DNA of 22,911 nucleotides. It comes from an uncultured Gemmatimonadota bacterium (GTDB lineage Bacteria; Gemmatimonadota; Gemmatimonadetes; Gemmatimonadales; GWC2-71-9). Below are positions 20,888 through 22,911 of this stretch, in pieces. Position numbers and translations under genes: made by a program. Location of the stretch: contig CAMLHU010000006.1 of assembly GCA_946479825.1 (NCBI GenBank), positions 1 through 22,911 on the forward strand, given 5' to 3'. Position 1 is the stretch's first letter. Each line of letters begins with the position of its first letter. Under the pieces are notes generated by a model. That model worked only from the letters and a program-made list of their open reading frames with translations. It made no database searches and was not told where the DNA came from.

Positions 20888-22306
20888 TCAGACGGTGCGG
20901 CTGAAGGTCGGGCGGTCGTCGGCGGCGTGCTTCTCGCGCATATAGCGGTCGAAGCACATCGCGAGGTTGCGGACGAAGAGTTCGCCCGTGGGGGTGGCCT
21001 CGATGCGGCCCGGCGCGAGCCGGACGAAGCCCTCGCGCTCGTAGGCCCGCAGCAGCGCCAGGTCGTCGGCGAAGTAGCGGTCGAACTCGACCCCGTAGCG
21101 GCGGCCGATATCGGCGGTGTCGAGGCGGAAGTTGCACATCAGCTCGTGGATGACCGTGCGGCGCACCTCGTCGTCGGCGCTGCGCGCGACCCCCCGGGCC
21201 ACCGGGAGCCGGCCGGCCTGCACCGCCTCCTCGTAGGTCGAGAGCTTCTTCTCGTTCTGGACGTAGGCGCCGCGCACGTCGCCGATGGCGGAGATCCCGA
21301 AGCCGATCACGTCGTCGCCGGGGATCACGGCGTAGCCCTGGAAGTTCCGGCGCAGCCGCCCCTCGCGGCGGGCGCGCGCGAGCTCGTCGTCCGGCCGGGC
21401 GAAGTGGTCCATCCCGATCGGCTCGTATCCCGCCTCCAGGAACCGTTCCCGCGCCAGCGCGAAGAGCGTGAGCTTGGTCTCCGGGCTCGGCAGCGAGTCC
21501 TCCATCAGCTTCTTCTGGTGACCGCGGATCCACGGCACGAACGCGAACGAGTACACCGCCGCGCGGTCCACGCCGAGGTCGATCACCGAGGCCACCGTGC
21601 GCTCGAAGGTCTCCGGCGTCTGGAGCGGCAGGCCGTAGATCAGGTCCACGTTGATGCCGCGGAAGCCGAGCTCACGGGCGCGCCGCACCAGCGCGGCGGT
21701 CTGCTCCAGCGACTGGACCCGGTTGATCGCCTGCTGCACGTCGGGGGTCAGGTCCTGCACGCCGAACGAGATCCGGTTGAAGCCGAGCGCGGCGAGCGCC
21801 TCGAGGTGCGCGGCGGTGGTCACCCGCGGGTCGGCCTCGAGCGCCAGCTCCGCGCCGGGGAGCGGCTCGAACCGCTCCAGGAACCGGCCGAGGAAGGCGG
21901 TGAGCTGATCGGGGGTGTAGTAGGTCGGGGTGCCGCCGCCCAGGTGGAGCTGGGCGAACCGCCGTCGGTGCGGCAGGCGCTCGGCCACCATCTCCACTTC
22001 GCGCGCCAGGAGGTCGAGGTAGGGCGCTGCGACCTCGCGGTGCGGGGTGATGATGACGTGACAGCCGCAGAAGAGGCAGCGCTGCTCGCAGAACGGCAGG
22101 TGGACGTATACCGCCAGCGGCGCGTCGCCGAGGCGGTCGGCCTCGGCGAGGCGGGCCTCGTAGGCGGCGGGGGTGATCCCCTCGCCGAACTCCACCGCCG
22201 TCGGATAGCTGGTGTAGCGCGGCCCCGGGCGATCGTGGCGCGCGAGGAGGTCGGCGGTGACGCCGCGGGCGATGGGCCGCCGGGCGGCGGGGTCGGAGGG
22301 GGTCAT
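20888..22306 (-). CDS. hemN: Oxygen-independent coproporphyrinogen III dehydrogenase
   Basis: Radical-SAM enzyme that decarboxylates two propionates of coproporphyrinogen III to vinyl groups, giving protoporphyrinogen IX without oxygen. Of 472 residues, the N-terminal GPRYTSYPTA (28-37) marks true HemN. PFCEQRCLFCGC (71-82) holds the 4Fe-4S cysteines Cys73, Cys77 and Cys80, with Cys82 as the additional conserved Cys. LHLGGGTPTYY, FNRISFGVQD, GINVDLIYGLPLQT and the C-terminal DEVRRTVIHELMCNF follow. ATG 22306 has no evident Shine-Dalgarno, and no better start lies nearby. It is followed by hemY with a two-base gap, so the two form an operon. The oxygen-independent type allows heme synthesis at low oxygen. 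Confidence 0.97.
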   Translation of the reverse strand: MTPSDPAARRPIARGVTADLLARHDRPGPRYTSYPTAVEFGEGITPAAYEARLAEADRLGDAPLAVYVHLPFCEQRCLFCGCHVIITPHREVAAPYLDLLAREVEMVAERLPHRRRFAQLHLGGGTPTYYTPDQLTAFLGRFLERFEPLPGAELALEADPRVTTAAHLEALAALGFNRISFGVQDLTPDVQQAINRVQSLEQTAALVRRARELGFRGINVDLIYGLPLQTPETFERTVASVIDLGVDRAAVYSFAFVPWIRGHQKKLMEDSLPSPETKLTLFALARERFLEAGYEPIGMDHFARPDDELARARREGRLRRNFQGYAVIPGDDVIGFGISAIGDVRGAYVQNEKKLSTYEEAVQAGRLPVARGVARSADDEVRRTVIHELMCNFRLDTADIGRRYGVEFDRYFADDLALLRAYEREGFVRLAPGRIEATPTGELFVRNLAMCFDRYMREKHAADDRPTFSRTV

Positions 22307-22375
22307 AGGTGAGTGGAGACGCTAACCGGCGGGCGGGGCGGGCGCCACCGAACCATTACGGAGGACCGGGGGACC

Positions 22376-22819
22376 TCAGTATCGGAGGGCGATCGGCAGC
22401 GTCACCGCGACGCCCGCCACCGTGAACCGGGCCTTGGCATAGTCGGGCGGCCCCATCCGGGTGTGGTTGCCCGAGACGCCGGCGCCTTCCTTCGGTTTCG
22501 GGAACGGGAACCACCGCATGTCGAACCGCCGGTTGCCGTTCCGGTCGTGGAACACCTCGACCGCCCACGTCGTGTCGTCGGGAACGCTGTCGAACGCGAC
22601 CGTCAGCGACTCGGCGGCGGCCGGAACCACCCGCACGGCGTAGGCGCGCTCGGGCTTGAGCCACCCCTCGTGCCCGCGGAAGAGCGCCACCACCAGCGAG
22701 CCTGCCTGCTCCGGCCGGATGCCGGTCACGATCACCTCGACCCGGCCCGCGGGCGGCGGCTGCTGGGCCGGCAGCGCCGCGGCGACGACGGTGAGGGCCA
22801 GGCCGATCGCGGCCCTCAT
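22376..22819 (-). CDS. DUF2141 exported protein
   Basis: A 147-residue protein with signal peptide (1-18, ending AALPAQQ) and one DUF2141 beta-sandwich domain, a family of unknown function often found beside membrane or lipid-modifying enzymes. Matching features are LVVALFRGHEGWLKPE, WAVEVFHDRNGNRRFDMRWFPFPKPKEGAGVSGN (the VFHDxNxNxxxD pattern) and PPDYAKARFTVAG. ATG 22819 overlaps the stop of the preceding gene (ATGA), so it is translationally coupled to it. It lies 69 bases upstream of hemN; whether it is cotranscribed with heme genes is unclear. Confidence 0.88.
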   Translation of the reverse strand: MRAAIGLALTVVAAALPAQQPPPAGRVEVIVTGIRPEQAGSLVVALFRGHEGWLKPERAYAVRVVPAAAESLTVAFDSVPDDTTWAVEVFHDRNGNRRFDMRWFPFPKPKEGAGVSGNHTRMGPPDYAKARFTVAGVAVTLPIALRY

Positions 22820-22911
22820 ACCCGCCCCCAGGCGAGCCGCTCGCGCCGCGGCGCGGGCAGGCCGTCGGTGCGGTCGCGGAAGTAGCGCTCGGCCAGCTCC
22901 TCGGGGGCCAC
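22816..22911 (-). CDS. C-terminal end of a gene cut by the window edge
   Basis: Thirty-one codons enter from the window edge and end in TGA at 22816-22818, overlapping the DUF2141 ATG in an ATGA junction. The peptide contains ELAERYFRDRTDGLPAPRR and ends LAWGRV. The RYFxxRTDGL pattern recalls the C-terminus of some SAM-dependent methyltransferases, but this is a weak guess from a short fragment. The tight overlap and plausible composition support it as real coding sequence. Confidence 0.6.
   Translation of the reverse strand: MAPEELAERYFRDRTDGLPAPRRERLAWGRV

Noticed and set aside
1..22911. tRNA, rRNA, insertion sequence or prophage genes
   Set aside because: No cloverleaf-like sequence, transposase motif or phage protein was recognised by eye on either strand; a tRNA scan would settle the first.

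Overview
This is a GC-rich (roughly 70% G+C by eye) bacterial chromosomal window with densely packed genes, GTG and TTG starts and weak Shine-Dalgarno sites. The gene repertoire (many exported peptidases, DoxX, SIMPL, DUF2141 and Spy-like proteins, PepSY membrane protein, anaerobic-type HemN with FAD-type protoporphyrinogen oxidase) and the short-tandem-repeat-rich intergenic spacers are most reminiscent of Gemmatimonadota. That assignment is inference from content; there is no rRNA or other phylogenetic marker. No tRNA, rRNA, transposase, phage gene or CRISPR array was seen.

Layout. 1-862 (-) is a DEAD-box RNA helicase cut by the window edge, divergent from a PepSY-type membrane protein (1040-1966, +). 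Converging on it is a tight four-gene minus-strand cassette (6144 to 1976): SIMPL protein, cupin, creatininase-family amidohydrolase and membrane-anchored penicillin acylase. Upstream on the same strand come an MFS exporter (7526-6246) and a two-gene unit of a tail-anchored repeat protein and a DoxX protein (8426-7607). Next are a secreted M24 Xaa-Pro aminopeptidase and a small PAS/zinc-ribbon protein (10793-8638). A divergent, hairpin-rich leader precedes a CspA-type cold-shock gene (11032-11241, +), which ends in a 32-bp perfect palindrome.

The second half holds a minus-strand group (DUF6314-like protein, acyl-CoA thioesterase, S10 carboxypeptidase-like protein; 13962 to 11378). A secreted M1 metallopeptidase diverges from it (14050-15954, +). 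Then follow two plus-strand membrane proteins, an orphan membrane histidine kinase (18720-17404, -) divergent from a Spy/LTxxQ periplasmic protein (18920-19477, +), and a heme operon hemN-hemY (22306-19533, -) preceded by a DUF2141 protein and the tail of another gene.

The most unusual feature is not a gene. At least five different heptamer or octamer tandem arrays lie in spacers, repeatedly touching stop codons and once containing a start codon. Two loci form composites: arrays in opposite orientation bracket a hairpin that carries the same 9-mer CAGGATGAC, and one of these hairpins is a dispersed repeat whose conceptual translation contains VILSEAKDP. Other notable signals are a three-fold direct repeat with exact 11-bp spacing upstream of 16820 and a multi-hairpin leader upstream of cspA.
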